Origin: Bacillota bacterium
GTDB taxonomy: Bacteria; Bacillota; Clostridia; Peptostreptococcales; Anaerovoracaceae
Length of the DNA stretch: 64,000 bases
Reading direction: 5' to 3'
NCBI GenBank assembly: GCA_017432345.1
Contig: JAFRJI010000009.1
Span: 1-64,000 of the forward strand
Made by a program: the position numbers and the translations under genes. This document shows, piece after piece, positions 53,911 through 63,378 of this stretch. The notes below the pieces were generated by a model that had not been told where the DNA came from, did no database searches, and saw nothing but the letters and a program-made list of their open reading frames with translations. How positions within the stretch are numbered: the first letter of the stretch is position 1; each line of letters opens with the position of its first letter.

Positions 53911-53976
53911 CTTAATAAACATTGAATAAGGAAAACCTTAATAAACATTGACTAACTGAGGCTTGAATGTTAAAAT
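53911..53976 (+). promoter_or_regulatory. sigma-A promoter with a direct repeat over the -35 box
   Basis: TTGACT (53948-53953), a 17-bp spacer and TAAAAT (53971-53976). The 15-mer CTTAATAAACATTGA occurs at 53911-53925 and 53937-53951, 26 bp apart, and the second copy overlaps the -35 box, as expected for a regulator-binding site. Confidence 0.68.
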
Positions 53977-54021
53977 TCTTACATACTATTATTAAGCTAT
54001 TTTTTTTGATAGGAGGGTAAC

Positions 54022-55365
54022 ATGAAGAAAAAGGTATTGGCAATTGTTATGTCACTGGCAATGGCAGTAGCATTCATGCCGACATTTGCTTTCGCAGCAC
54101 CTAACCCTGGTGGCCCTGGCGATGGACTCTCTGAAGAAGAGATCATTGCAGAAGTTGATGGCAAGAGTGCTGAATTGTTGGCTAATCTGGATGTTCTGAA
54201 CGACTTCCTGATCGCTCAGCTGGCATCTTTGGACTATGCTGCCGCAATGAATGCAACAAAGGAATTCCTCGCAGAGTATGGTGAATATATTGAAACCGCT
54301 CTTAAGGCATGGGCTTTACTTGCCGAAGCAGGAGATGATACTGCAGCAAAAGAGGAAATACTAAAGGGTCTTGAGGATTACATTGCTGGAATTCTGGAAG
54401 AGTTCGATGCATATCAGGATGCGATCGCATATCTGGATATGCCGGAAGTAAAGATCGCATTAGCAGGCGTTTATGATGCACTGGAAGCATTGAATGAGCT
54501 TCTGGAAAATCCGGAAACCACGGAAGATGCAATTGCAGCAGCACAGGCGAAAGTAGAAGAAGCAATGGCTGCTCTGCAGGAAGCAATTGCAGAAGCGACG
54601 GTTGATGAGGTCTTCGAATATCTGGAAGAAGCGATTGCAGCTGCAAAGGACTTTATTGAAAACAACCCGGATATGGATGAGGATGTAAAGGCAGCACTTC
54701 TGGATGCAATCGAGGCAGCAGAAGACAGCATCGCTAAGGCAAAGGAATATGCAGACGATCCACAGGCACTGGTTGACGACATCGCTGCTATCATTGCAGA
54801 ACAGTATGAGATGCTTTCCGAAATGTGGGTAACCGGTCAGTTCGATGAGATTCTGGCAGAGTACGGCATTGATGGAGAAGCGCTTCGTGATCTGATCGAA
54901 GACGTCATGGCTTATGCTGAAGGTTACTTGAACGGCGAAGGCTATCGTGACCTGCAGGATGAAGTTCAGACTCTGAAAGAAGACCTGTTCGTAGCTGAAG
55001 AAGAACTGCTGATGGCTGGTATCGATCTGGCGAACTTCCAGAACGGCTATGCACTGAGCCAGGCGAAAGTAAAGCTCGCTAAGAAGGCTACCAAGGCTAA
55101 GAAGAGAAAAGTAACGGTCAAGTGGGCTGGCCTGGGAGAAGACATGGCTATTTCCAAGTTCCAGGTAAGCTACAAGGTTGGCAAGAAAAAGGCTAAAGTT
55201 GTTGACGTAGCAAACGATCAGCTGAGCCTGAAGATCAAGAAAAAGTTCAAGAAGGGTAAGAAGGTTACCGTTAAGGTAAGAGCCGTCTTCGAATTCGACT
55301 TTGATGGACAGACTTACACATTCAACAGCAAGTGGTCAAAGGCCAAGAAGGTCAAGGTAAAATAA
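54022..55365 (+). CDS. secreted helical protein with lysine-rich Fn3-like C-terminus
   Basis: A signal peptide (residues 1-25, cleaved after AFA) is followed by about 315 residues that are almost entirely Ala/Glu-rich helix, probably coiled coil (for example EDAIAAAQAKVEEAMAALQ). The last 95 residues are a basic Fn3-like module ending in SKWSKAKKVKVK. No enzyme motif and no LPXTG. The acidic helical part and basic end module give a strongly split charge. AGGAGG lies before the ATG, and the gene has its own promoter and a strong hairpin after it, so it is probably an abundant surface protein. The function is unknown. Confidence 0.75.
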   Translation: MKKKVLAIVMSLAMAVAFMPTFAFAAPNPGGPGDGLSEEEIIAEVDGKSAELLANLDVLNDFLIAQLASLDYAAAMNATKEFLAEYGEYIETALKAWALLAEAGDDTAAKEEILKGLEDYIAGILEEFDAYQDAIAYLDMPEVKIALAGVYDALEALNELLENPETTEDAIAAAQAKVEEAMAALQEAIAEATVDEVFEYLEEAIAAAKDFIENNPDMDEDVKAALLDAIEAAEDSIAKAKEYADDPQALVDDIAAIIAEQYEMLSEMWVTGQFDEILAEYGIDGEALRDLIEDVMAYAEGYLNGEGYRDLQDEVQTLKEDLFVAEEELLMAGIDLANFQNGYALSQAKVKLAKKATKAKKRKVTVKWAGLGEDMAISKFQVSYKVGKKKAKVVDVANDQLSLKIKKKFKKGKKVTVKVRAVFEFDFDGQTYTFNSKWSKAKKVKVK

Positions 55366-55419
55366 GCGATTGAAAAACCGCAATTCTTGACAAGAAACCC
55401 CATGGGTTAAAGTGAGTAT

Positions 55420-55460
55420 CGGGCGGGTATCTGTTACGGCGGATACCCGCCCGTTCTAAC
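55420..55460 (+). terminator. GC-rich hairpin after the helical surface protein
   Basis: Twelve-bp perfect stem CGGGCGGGTATC (55420-55431) with GATACCCGCCCG (55442-55453); the following sequence is TTCTAACTGTTTC, a weak U tract. Confidence 0.65.
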
Positions 55461-55494
55461 TGTTTCTTAACTATTTCCGACCAGGAGGTAAGGG

Positions 55495-57522
55495 ATGAGA
55501 AAAAAACTGGCAGCAATTATTACATGCATCGTTATGGCCGTGGCATTCATGCCAACGTACGCCTTTGCACTGACCAGCACCCCGGATGCACAGACGACCC
55601 CGTTCCATTACGTGGCGTTGGGTGACGCATCAGCAGCAGGCTTCGGCATGGCAGAGGAAATCGGCTACCAGCAGGTTGCGGAAGGATCGTATCCGGATCT
55701 GATCCGTGATGCGCTTACGGAGAACCAGTTCGACGTGACGCTGGACCAGATGGCCATGAATGGAATGCGCGTGGAGGAGTTGAGATACCTTCTCGACGAC
55801 AGCTATAACGGAGATGCATATCTTGCAGACAACTTCGAAGGATTGTCGACGCTGAGGCCAGATTACAGAGCGAGCATCGCGGATGCCGATCTGATCACCT
55901 ACGGACTTGGCGCGGTGGACTTTGGATCGTTTATCATCTATGCGGCTAAAGATATTGAAGGCAGCTGCAACGACAATGCAATCAAGGCTTTGGCAGATGC
56001 GGATGCTGAGGGCATCAAAGCATCTTTGAAACAAGCTCTAACAGACGAGGCCGCTAAGATCAACAGTGCGGCTCGCAGCGCGGCGCAGGCTATGGGCTAT
56101 GACATCGACGAGATGATCAACGAATACAGCGACGATTATATCGCAGCAGCAGCGTACGTTTACTATTCGTTCTGCACGAGCTTCGATGAATCGATCCGCC
56201 TAATCAAAGAACAAAACCCGAACGCAGATATTCTCGTGCTGAAACTGCACAATATGCTGGGGAATCTTACTCTCAAGGCATTTGGCGCTGAATTCGCGAT
56301 CGGAGCATTATATAACACGCAGCTGATTGAAAAAGCCAATGCGCATATGCAGAGTGTGGCTGGCATCTACGGCTTCATTGATACAGCAGATGTCCAGACA
56401 TTCTTGGGTGAAGTTGCAGCATATGACGGAAATCCGGATTCAATAACCGATCAATTCAAGTACTACTGCGATGTCCTGGAGGATGACTTCCTGCTCGAAG
56501 CATCGTTGAAAGATACGCTGAAGGGCTACACCGGTACGAGAAAAAAGATGGGCATGAACGGTGCTTATGACACAGCGGAGCAAGCTTTGCGCAGCGTGGC
56601 GAATCTGAGCAAAGTGACAATTACAACCGATAATTTGACTTGGGCGATGGACAACATTGAGACCATTAAAGCCATGCCGGCGAAACTGATGGCAGGCATT
56701 AAAGCCAAATGCCTGGAGAATGCTGCAACAGCGGCAAGAACCAACAGCACGAACGGATATCAGGGAACACTGGCACTCTTTGTTGATACCCAGGGACCAA
56801 TGTATGGAACAGACAAAGATACGGATCGTCCAATTGGCAATATCATCATGGCCGTCGGCATCCGTACGCAGATGGGCGACGGATTCTTCCAGCATCCTTC
56901 CGCATTAGGACATTCTCAAATCAAGGACAAAGTTCTGAACGCATATAAGGATAAGGACATCCACTTCGGACAGCAGGATCCGACTTGTACGCACGCCGGC
57001 AGCAAGTCAGAATGCTGGCTGAATGTTGTAACGGGTAAGTGCTATGCGGACGCAGCGCACACGCAGGAAGTCGTATGGGCGGACCTCATCATTCCGGCGA
57101 CCGGACATGAATTCGGAGAGATTACGGTCATTACCCCGGCCGAATTCTGTAAGGATGGAGTCGGTTCGCATGAATGCAGCAAGTGCCATACAGTTGAAAA
57201 AGTCGTTCTTGACGGACTCGGTCCTAAGAACACAAAGTTGCTGAAGCCGAAGGCCGGCAAGAAGTCATTCACTGCCAAGTGGAAGAAGCCGTCCAAGGCG
57301 AACCTGAAGAAGACGACCGGTTACGAACTTCGCTATGACACGTCTAAGAAAATGGCAAACGCCAAGACGGTGGTAATCAAGAAGAACAAGACCGTATCCA
57401 CGACCGTCAAGAAACTTAAAGCAAAGAAAAAGTACTTCATACAGATTCGGACTTATAAGACCTTCGAGGGAAAGAATTATTATTCCAAGTGGAGTGCCGC
57501 TAAGTCCGTGAAGACCAAATAA
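55495..57522 (+). CDS. secreted SGNH-hydrolase-like protein with altered catalytic motifs
   Basis: The signal peptide (1-25) resembles that of the preceding protein. Residues about 38-485 follow the SGNH/GDSL order, but key residues differ. Block I reads GDASAAG (43-49), with Ala45 where the nucleophilic serine belongs. Block II has the NGMR glycine (89-92). Block III is GAVD (139-142) instead of G-x-N-D. Block V is HPSALGH with His467, but the aspartate three residues earlier is Phe. It may be a binding protein rather than an enzyme, or use Ser46. A Cys-containing HECSKCHTVEK segment and the basic Fn3-like module (about 580-675) follow. AGGAGG precedes the ATG. Confidence 0.72.
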   Translation: MRKKLAAIITCIVMAVAFMPTYAFALTSTPDAQTTPFHYVALGDASAAGFGMAEEIGYQQVAEGSYPDLIRDALTENQFDVTLDQMAMNGMRVEELRYLLDDSYNGDAYLADNFEGLSTLRPDYRASIADADLITYGLGAVDFGSFIIYAAKDIEGSCNDNAIKALADADAEGIKASLKQALTDEAAKINSAARSAAQAMGYDIDEMINEYSDDYIAAAAYVYYSFCTSFDESIRLIKEQNPNADILVLKLHNMLGNLTLKAFGAEFAIGALYNTQLIEKANAHMQSVAGIYGFIDTADVQTFLGEVAAYDGNPDSITDQFKYYCDVLEDDFLLEASLKDTLKGYTGTRKKMGMNGAYDTAEQALRSVANLSKVTITTDNLTWAMDNIETIKAMPAKLMAGIKAKCLENAATAARTNSTNGYQGTLALFVDTQGPMYGTDKDTDRPIGNIIMAVGIRTQMGDGFFQHPSALGHSQIKDKVLNAYKDKDIHFGQQDPTCTHAGSKSECWLNVVTGKCYADAAHTQEVVWADLIIPATGHEFGEITVITPAEFCKDGVGSHECSKCHTVEKVVLDGLGPKNTKLLKPKAGKKSFTAKWKKPSKANLKKTTGYELRYDTSKKMANAKTVVIKKNKTVSTTVKKLKAKKKYFIQIRTYKTFEGKNYYSKWSAAKSVKTK

Positions 57523-57575
57523 TGACACTTTAAGAATTGACAGACAAAGAAGATATTACTAGTGAGGGAAAAAAA

Positions 57576-59309
57576 TTGGACAGTTGTAACAAACCAAGTG
57601 TCGTAAAGCCTTGGTTAAAACATTACAATCCGGAATGGATCGATCGGCCGCTGCCGAAACGCAGCCTGTACAGTCAGCTGAAGGAAAGTAGCGGCAACTG
57701 TCCGGATCAGACGGCTCTCAGCTACTACGGCACCGAGGTCTCCTATCTTGAGATGATCAAGATGATCGATCAGTACGCTGCCGCATACAAAGAACTGGGA
57801 GTAAAAGAAGGCGACTATGTTTCCTTCTTTACCGTTTCTCTTCCGGAGACGATTTATTCTATATATGGTTTAAATAAAATCGGCGCCGTCTGCAATCTGA
57901 TCGACATCCGGACGGATAAAGACCACACGAAGGGATTTATTGCAAAGGCAAAATCCGATGTGTTGATCATTCTCGACATTGCATGGCCGAAGGTCAAGGA
58001 TTCCCTTGATGAACTGGGCATCCGCAAGGTCATCGTCCAGTCAGCCGGCGACTCCCTATCATTCTTTAAGAGAATGGCGATCAAGCGCAAGGTCGATGTC
58101 AAAGTGCCGTTCGACGGCAAGCGGATCATCCGCGACAAGGATCTGGCGGCAATGGGCGTTGGCAAAAGCGTCGATGAGATCCCATACGAAGAGGATCGAC
58201 CGGCAATCGTCACGAGAACTGGAGGAACGACCGGTGTGTCGAAGGGTGTAATTCTCACCAACGACAGTCTCAATGCGGTCTATGCAAATTTCCGCGATGT
58301 GGTAGGAACCGGACTGGGGGACAGCTTCCTGAACTTCCTTCCGCTCGCTGCGTCCTACGGAATTGCGTGCGGCATCCACATGGGGCTTTGCATGAACGTC
58401 ATCGATATCCTGATTCCGAAGTTTTCGCCGGATGAATTCGCGGATCTGATCTATGAGCATAAGCCGAATTATATCATCGGTGTGCCGATCTTCTATGAGA
58501 ATCTGATTCACAGCCCGAAGATGAAAGACTTTGATCTTTCTTTCATTAAGGCGATGGCAGCCGGCGGAGACTCGGCCAACATCGGGTTCGAGAGACGACT
58601 CCGGAAGTTCACGAGTGACCGCCACGCGAAATACCCGTTGGCGCAGGGCTACGGCATGTCGGAAGGATCATCGGCAGTCGCTTTTGGAGTATTTGACATT
58701 CACAAGGACGGCAGTGCCGGGATCCCGTGCGTGCATACAACAATCAGCGTATTCAAACCGGGCACGACCGAAGAACTGGACATCGGGGAAGCCGGCGAGG
58801 TCTGCATCACCGGGCCGACGCTCATGAAGGAGTATCTGGATGAGCCGGAAGAGACGGCGCACGTCATGTGGGAGCATCCGGATGGGCAGAAATGGATCCA
58901 CAGTGGCGATGTTGGTTATATCGATGAAGATGGATTCCTCTTTCTCAAAGGCAGGATGAAGCGTTCCGTCGTTCGTTTTGACGGACACAAATCCTATCCG
59001 GTTCAGATCGAAGCAGTCGTCCAAAAGCACCCTGACGTCAAGAACTGCTGTGTCGTTGCGATACAGGACAGGACGCATGACCAGGGCGAATGGCCGCTGG
59101 TCATCGCAGAACCGCCGGAGGAATTCGACGGTGATCCAAAGGAACTCCGTGAGGAGATTCTGGAACTTTGTGCGGAAGGCATCGAAGAACGGAGCCAACC
59201 GGTCGGCGTCGTCATCGTGGACAAGATTCCGCTGACCGACTTTGGTAAGGTGGACGTTAAAGCATTATCGGAGGAGTATAAAAAATATAACTATTTAGAA
59301 GAAAACTGA
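57576..59309 (+). CDS. adenylate-forming acyl-CoA synthetase/ligase-like enzyme
   Basis: ANL-superfamily enzyme of about 577 residues that activates an acid as acyl-AMP. The ATP loop is RTGGTTGVSKG, the A5 region is GYGMSEGSS, the A7 region is HSGDVGYID, the hinge is GRMKRSVVRFDGHKSYP, and the C-terminal lysine lies in TDFGKVD. No carrier domain or signal peptide is present, so it is cytoplasmic. I start at TTG 57576, seven nt after GAGGG; an upstream in-frame TTG at 57537 has no ribosome binding site. It lies 53 nt after one SGNH-like gene and 84 nt before another, which is odd for a CoA ligase and suggests it prepares an acyl group for the surface locus (inference). Confidence 0.83.
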   Translation: MDSCNKPSVVKPWLKHYNPEWIDRPLPKRSLYSQLKESSGNCPDQTALSYYGTEVSYLEMIKMIDQYAAAYKELGVKEGDYVSFFTVSLPETIYSIYGLNKIGAVCNLIDIRTDKDHTKGFIAKAKSDVLIILDIAWPKVKDSLDELGIRKVIVQSAGDSLSFFKRMAIKRKVDVKVPFDGKRIIRDKDLAAMGVGKSVDEIPYEEDRPAIVTRTGGTTGVSKGVILTNDSLNAVYANFRDVVGTGLGDSFLNFLPLAASYGIACGIHMGLCMNVIDILIPKFSPDEFADLIYEHKPNYIIGVPIFYENLIHSPKMKDFDLSFIKAMAAGGDSANIGFERRLRKFTSDRHAKYPLAQGYGMSEGSSAVAFGVFDIHKDGSAGIPCVHTTISVFKPGTTEELDIGEAGEVCITGPTLMKEYLDEPEETAHVMWEHPDGQKWIHSGDVGYIDEDGFLFLKGRMKRSVVRFDGHKSYPVQIEAVVQKHPDVKNCCVVAIQDRTHDQGEWPLVIAEPPEEFDGDPKELREEILELCAEGIEERSQPVGVVIVDKIPLTDFGKVDVKALSEEYKKYNYLEEN

Positions 59310-59393
59310 TTATGATTCGATGTGAACGAGACACACATCGTTTGATAATACAATCGTTATTAACTCTTACTTCATTAGCAAGGGGGACAAAAG

Positions 59394-62300
59394 ATGAAAA
59401 AAAGTAAAATGAGTAGAGCGCTAGCAGTGTTCCTCGCAGTCGTGATGTGCTTCACTATGACCACCACGATATCGTTCGCGGACCACAATTCAAGCACAGA
59501 TCAGACTAAAAACCTGCTCGTGTTTGGCGCTTCGACGTCGATGGGTTATGGGTTGTCGAATTTCTACAATACTAATGCTGGATTTGCGGTTCAAAATAAT
59601 GATCTTGAGAACTGGACTGTTGAAAAAGCAAAAAGAGCTGATAGAGGAAGAATTTCAGAAGATTCATATCCATGGCAGTTGAAACAGTACATTCAGAGGA
59701 CTGAGGGAGTTGACGTCGACTTATCATCCATGTGTCTGAATGGTATGCGTACAAATGAACTTCATGCACTGCTGGATGAAGAGTATTATGAAGAAGTTTA
59801 CGAGTTGGAAAAGTCAAAGACCGCTCCTAGTTATAATTTGGGAGGCGCAGATCCTAATGATGATATTGGCTTTCTGACAAACCACATCAGAAGTTTCGTC
59901 AGACATCTTGGATGGGGAGGCGCAGAAGTAAACGGACAAGCCGTTTCTAATTCTTCTGACCCTAACGGAGATGGTATTGCTGATGGTAGTTGGCCAGCAT
60001 GGTCAGTGGGCCTGCCAGGAACCGAAAACTATAAGCGGGCATCTGAATATGTAAAGAAAGAAATCGAGAACGCCGATATCATCGTTGTCGACATCTGTAT
60101 GAATAACTTTGGTACCTATATGGCAGAGCGTCTTGCTGGAAAGCATAATGTTCCGAGTAAAGAATATGCAGAGAACTACTGGAAACAAGATAAAGAAGAT
60201 ATCGTTGGGGTTTCACCTAAAACGCTCGAACTTGCAGATAAACTGAAAAAGACAATGACATTAATGGTTAGCGCATTGAGTAGCGAGAATGCGCAGGAAT
60301 TCCTTGATTTGTTTATCTACTGCTATGCAGACTGTATCACGAACTTCAGTGCAGATATTGAATTGATTAGAGACATCAATCCAGATGCAAAGATTATTGC
60401 AGTCGGTGTTTACAATACGCTTGATGGAATCAACTTGATTCTCGATGGCAAGAAAATCGATTTCGGTGATGTTGCAGCAAAGGGTTTCGATCTTGTTAAT
60501 GCCCATATCAAAGGATTGGATAAGAACAGCAATAACTACTATTTTGCAGATGTTTCCGGAGGAATTGAAACGTTCATGAATCAAATCAGGAATAAAGAAT
60601 CATTCGAATCATTAATGTCAGATGAGAGTGGCAAATTCTTGATGGATAGCATGTATTCCGGTTATAGTACAAGCTTTATCGAGAGCTTTGTTAAAACAGC
60701 AAATTTGAACGCCATGATCGATCAGCAGAGTCAGGGGAACTACGACGATCAGCTGAAAGCGTCATATGCTGGACAAGGCATAAAGTTGCCAGATTGGCAT
60801 CCATCAGATGAAAAGGTTGTTGGAACTACATATCTGGGATCGAATCTTTCCCGTAATACTGAAGCACCTAGTGGAGAAGCTGCAATGACAAAGCAGGTGG
60901 TTGTAAATGCGGCAAACATCCCTTACCAGGAAACCACACTTCTTCAGAAATGGAAAGACGGCGTAATTAATGAACTGGGAGATCAGTTGCCACAGAATGT
61001 ACAGGACGCAATTAATAATGCAGATTCGGGCACAGCGTTCTATGGCATTTTGAGCAGCATATTAAGCAGCAATGGAATTGCGCTTGTTGATCTTGATACT
61101 ATTAGCGATACAGATGTTATTTACGGAACAACGTATGTTACATTTAATGCTGAAGCAGAAGCTGCGGCAGATATGTTTGCACCTATCGCAGAGGATAATG
61201 ATGAGGGAGTTACTTATCTCACACAGAATTTGTTTAAGCAATTTGTTGCTGATACTATAAAAGAGCGCGTGCAGAGGCTGCTCTACAATGCGGGTAAGGT
61301 TACGGATATTCATTTAGATGAATTGATGGATAACCTGCAGAATATGGATAATATGACAGACGAAATAGTAGCGGCACTTTCAAGTGGAGAAAATCCAAGC
61401 GAGCCAACAATGGAACTTCTCCAGATTGTTGACAGATTTATTCTGTATCAGGGTGTTGGTCAACATCCAAGCTTGAAAGGTTGTAGGGCGATGTCAGAGG
61501 ATGTCATTGCAGCTTATGGAAAGTTAGCGGCTGGCGGCAATACGGCATATGAAGATTTTAAGGAAGCCCTTTTGTCACTGCTTGACGGCACACCAGCTGG
61601 CGATGAGCTTAAGGAACTTCTTCAGATGAAAGAGGAAGCTGCCCCATTGCTCGAGAGAATGGATGAGATCAAAGCACTCATGGCCGTAATCGATGAGAAT
61701 AATTTAACGGCTGATCAGCTGAACGAGTTCTTCGAATTGAAGGCAAAGTATGAAGAACAAATGACCAAGATACTCGAAGCCTTTGGTATGACGGTTGACG
61801 AGCTTACGGCGATGATGGACGAGACAGCCAATGATCCGGTGAAGCTGCAGGCGCTCGTTGCAAGAGTTAATCAGATGCAGGCACTGCTCGCTCTCATAGA
61901 TGAAGAGGGTCTGACGGTGGATCAGCTGAAGGAAGCCCTCCAGTTGAAGAGAAATCTGGAAGCTCGTATGAACGAGACCTTAGAAGCTCTGGGCATTACG
62001 ATGGACGAACTAATGGCAGCGCTCGACGAAAATGCGACACCGGAAAAGATCAAGGAATACATCGCGAGATACGAGCAGATCAGTGCCGTTCTGGCAGTCA
62101 TCGACGAAGAAGGACTTACAGCAGAGCAACTGAGAGAACTGTTCCAGATGAAGAGAGATCTGGAAGCCTATATGAATGAAGTACTGGATGCCCTTGGAAT
62201 CACGATGGACGATGTGATCGCAGAGGCACTGGCAATCAAGGATGCAGTCGATCTGCAGCAGGTCGCTCAGGCGATCCAGTGGATCAAGGAAGCCATCGGG

Positions 62301-63215
62301 ATGATGCCGACATCACGGGAAGAACTGGTTGCATTGCTTCAGGAAAAGCTGGATGAAGCCCAGAAGATCCTGGAAGAGAAGGCGGCAGGAATCCTGTCCG
62401 ATGATATTATGGCACAGATCCGTGAGATCAACCAGAAGCTGAAGAAGGCAATCGACGAGAATGACTTTAGTGAAATCATTGAAGAACTGATGCCGATTGG
62501 CGCTAAGCTGCTGAAGATTGGTGAAGCCGTTGCAGGACTGCCTGAATATCAGGATGCAATGGATGCCTATGTTGAGTCAAGCAATATAGCAATTGCAGGA
62601 CTCGAAGGCAGAGTCTCCGCACTGGAAGCACAAATCGATAAGCTGACTGCGAAGTCCATCGATGTGGATCTCTATTCAGATCTCACATTCCCACAGAATA
62701 CTGTAACGATCAATGTTGTTTGGGAAATCGATGAAGACGCAGCGGGATATAAGCTGGCGGTGAATGGAGAAGAGGCTGACTTTGAAGAAAGTGAAGATGG
62801 AGTGCTCATCTCTTACGCTTTAGAGAATGCACAGATTGGAGAAGTATACCAGTTCGAAGTCACTCCGTATGTAATTTCATCCGATGGCAAGTTCGTATAC
62901 GGTAAGACCTTCCAACAGACGGTAGTTCCTCAGGTAACACTGAAGAAGGTCGCTCTCAAGAAGGTTAAGCCTGCCAAGAAGGCGTTCACTGCGAAGTGGA
63001 AGGCCGTTGCCAATGCAGATGGATATCAGATCTACTACAAGGCGAAAGGCAAAAAAGCTAAGTACAAGAATGTCGCAGATCCTGCGAAGCTCTCACAGAA
63101 AGTGAAGAAACTGAAGAGCAAGAAGTACACCGTCAAAGTACGTGCATACCAGACGCTGTATGATACTCCGTACTATGGCGCTTGGTCCAAGGCCAAGAAG
63201 GTAAAAGTTAAGTAG
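59394..63215 (+). CDS. large secreted SGNH-like protein with helical repeats and Fn3-like C-terminus
   Basis: A 1273-residue protein. The signal peptide (about 1-30) is followed by an SGNH-like region: GASTSMG (45-51) at block I, with the Asp of GDS replaced by Ala but the serine kept; LNGMRTNEL at block II; CMNNFGTY at block III; and QHPSLKG at block V without the Asp-x-x-His aspartate. Residues about 740-1100 are long acidic helices with three tandem 68-residue repeats, then a coiled coil (ALEAQIDKL). Two Fn3-like segments close the protein; the last is lysine-rich and ends in WSKAKKVKVK. Its plan resembles the 55495 gene, so the two are paralogues. An AAGGGGG site precedes the ATG. Confidence 0.75.
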   Translation: MKKSKMSRALAVFLAVVMCFTMTTTISFADHNSSTDQTKNLLVFGASTSMGYGLSNFYNTNAGFAVQNNDLENWTVEKAKRADRGRISEDSYPWQLKQYIQRTEGVDVDLSSMCLNGMRTNELHALLDEEYYEEVYELEKSKTAPSYNLGGADPNDDIGFLTNHIRSFVRHLGWGGAEVNGQAVSNSSDPNGDGIADGSWPAWSVGLPGTENYKRASEYVKKEIENADIIVVDICMNNFGTYMAERLAGKHNVPSKEYAENYWKQDKEDIVGVSPKTLELADKLKKTMTLMVSALSSENAQEFLDLFIYCYADCITNFSADIELIRDINPDAKIIAVGVYNTLDGINLILDGKKIDFGDVAAKGFDLVNAHIKGLDKNSNNYYFADVSGGIETFMNQIRNKESFESLMSDESGKFLMDSMYSGYSTSFIESFVKTANLNAMIDQQSQGNYDDQLKASYAGQGIKLPDWHPSDEKVVGTTYLGSNLSRNTEAPSGEAAMTKQVVVNAANIPYQETTLLQKWKDGVINELGDQLPQNVQDAINNADSGTAFYGILSSILSSNGIALVDLDTISDTDVIYGTTYVTFNAEAEAAADMFAPIAEDNDEGVTYLTQNLFKQFVADTIKERVQRLLYNAGKVTDIHLDELMDNLQNMDNMTDEIVAALSSGENPSEPTMELLQIVDRFILYQGVGQHPSLKGCRAMSEDVIAAYGKLAAGGNTAYEDFKEALLSLLDGTPAGDELKELLQMKEEAAPLLERMDEIKALMAVIDENNLTADQLNEFFELKAKYEEQMTKILEAFGMTVDELTAMMDETANDPVKLQALVARVNQMQALLALIDEEGLTVDQLKEALQLKRNLEARMNETLEALGITMDELMAALDENATPEKIKEYIARYEQISAVLAVIDEEGLTAEQLRELFQMKRDLEAYMNEVLDALGITMDDVIAEALAIKDAVDLQQVAQAIQWIKEAIGMMPTSREELVALLQEKLDEAQKILEEKAAGILSDDIMAQIREINQKLKKAIDENDFSEIIEELMPIGAKLLKIGEAVAGLPEYQDAMDAYVESSNIAIAGLEGRVSALEAQIDKLTAKSIDVDLYSDLTFPQNTVTINVVWEIDEDAAGYKLAVNGEEADFEESEDGVLISYALENAQIGEVYQFEVTPYVISSDGKFVYGKTFQQTVVPQVTLKKVALKKVKPAKKAFTAKWKAVANADGYQIYYKAKGKKAKYKNVADPAKLSQKVKKLKSKKYTVKVRAYQTLYDTPYYGAWSKAKKVKVK
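61672..62283 (+). repeat. three tandem 204-bp (68-residue) coding repeats
   Basis: Units begin near 61672, 61876 and 62080. Each encodes a pattern like LA-x-IDEEGLT-x-(D/E)QL, then LEALGIT-MDEL and a helix, with substitutions between copies; the third copy diverges at its end. Confidence 0.8.
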
Positions 63216-63251
63216 GCTGATTTAAGTCAGCAGACAACACAAAGTAAAATG

Positions 63252-63283
63252 ACAGGAGGTCTGAAATCGGACCTCCTGTTTTG
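63252..63283 (+). terminator. Rho-independent terminator after the large SGNH-like gene
   Basis: Stem ACAGGAGGTC (63252-63261) pairs with GACCTCCTGT (63270-63279), followed by TTT. Confidence 0.82.
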
Positions 63284-63311
63284 GTGTCTGAGGCAAGGGA
63301 CAATACAGCAA

Positions 63312-63340
63312 TTGACATGCGTTTCCTGCGCCAGTAAACT
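63312..63340 (+). promoter_or_regulatory. sigma-A promoter for the lipase gene
   Basis: TTGACA (63312-63317), a 17-bp spacer and TAAACT (63335-63340), 38 nt upstream of the ATG. Confidence 0.6.
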
Positions 63341-63378
63341 ATTGATATAGGTAAGTATTATACGCGGAGGGTGGTTCT

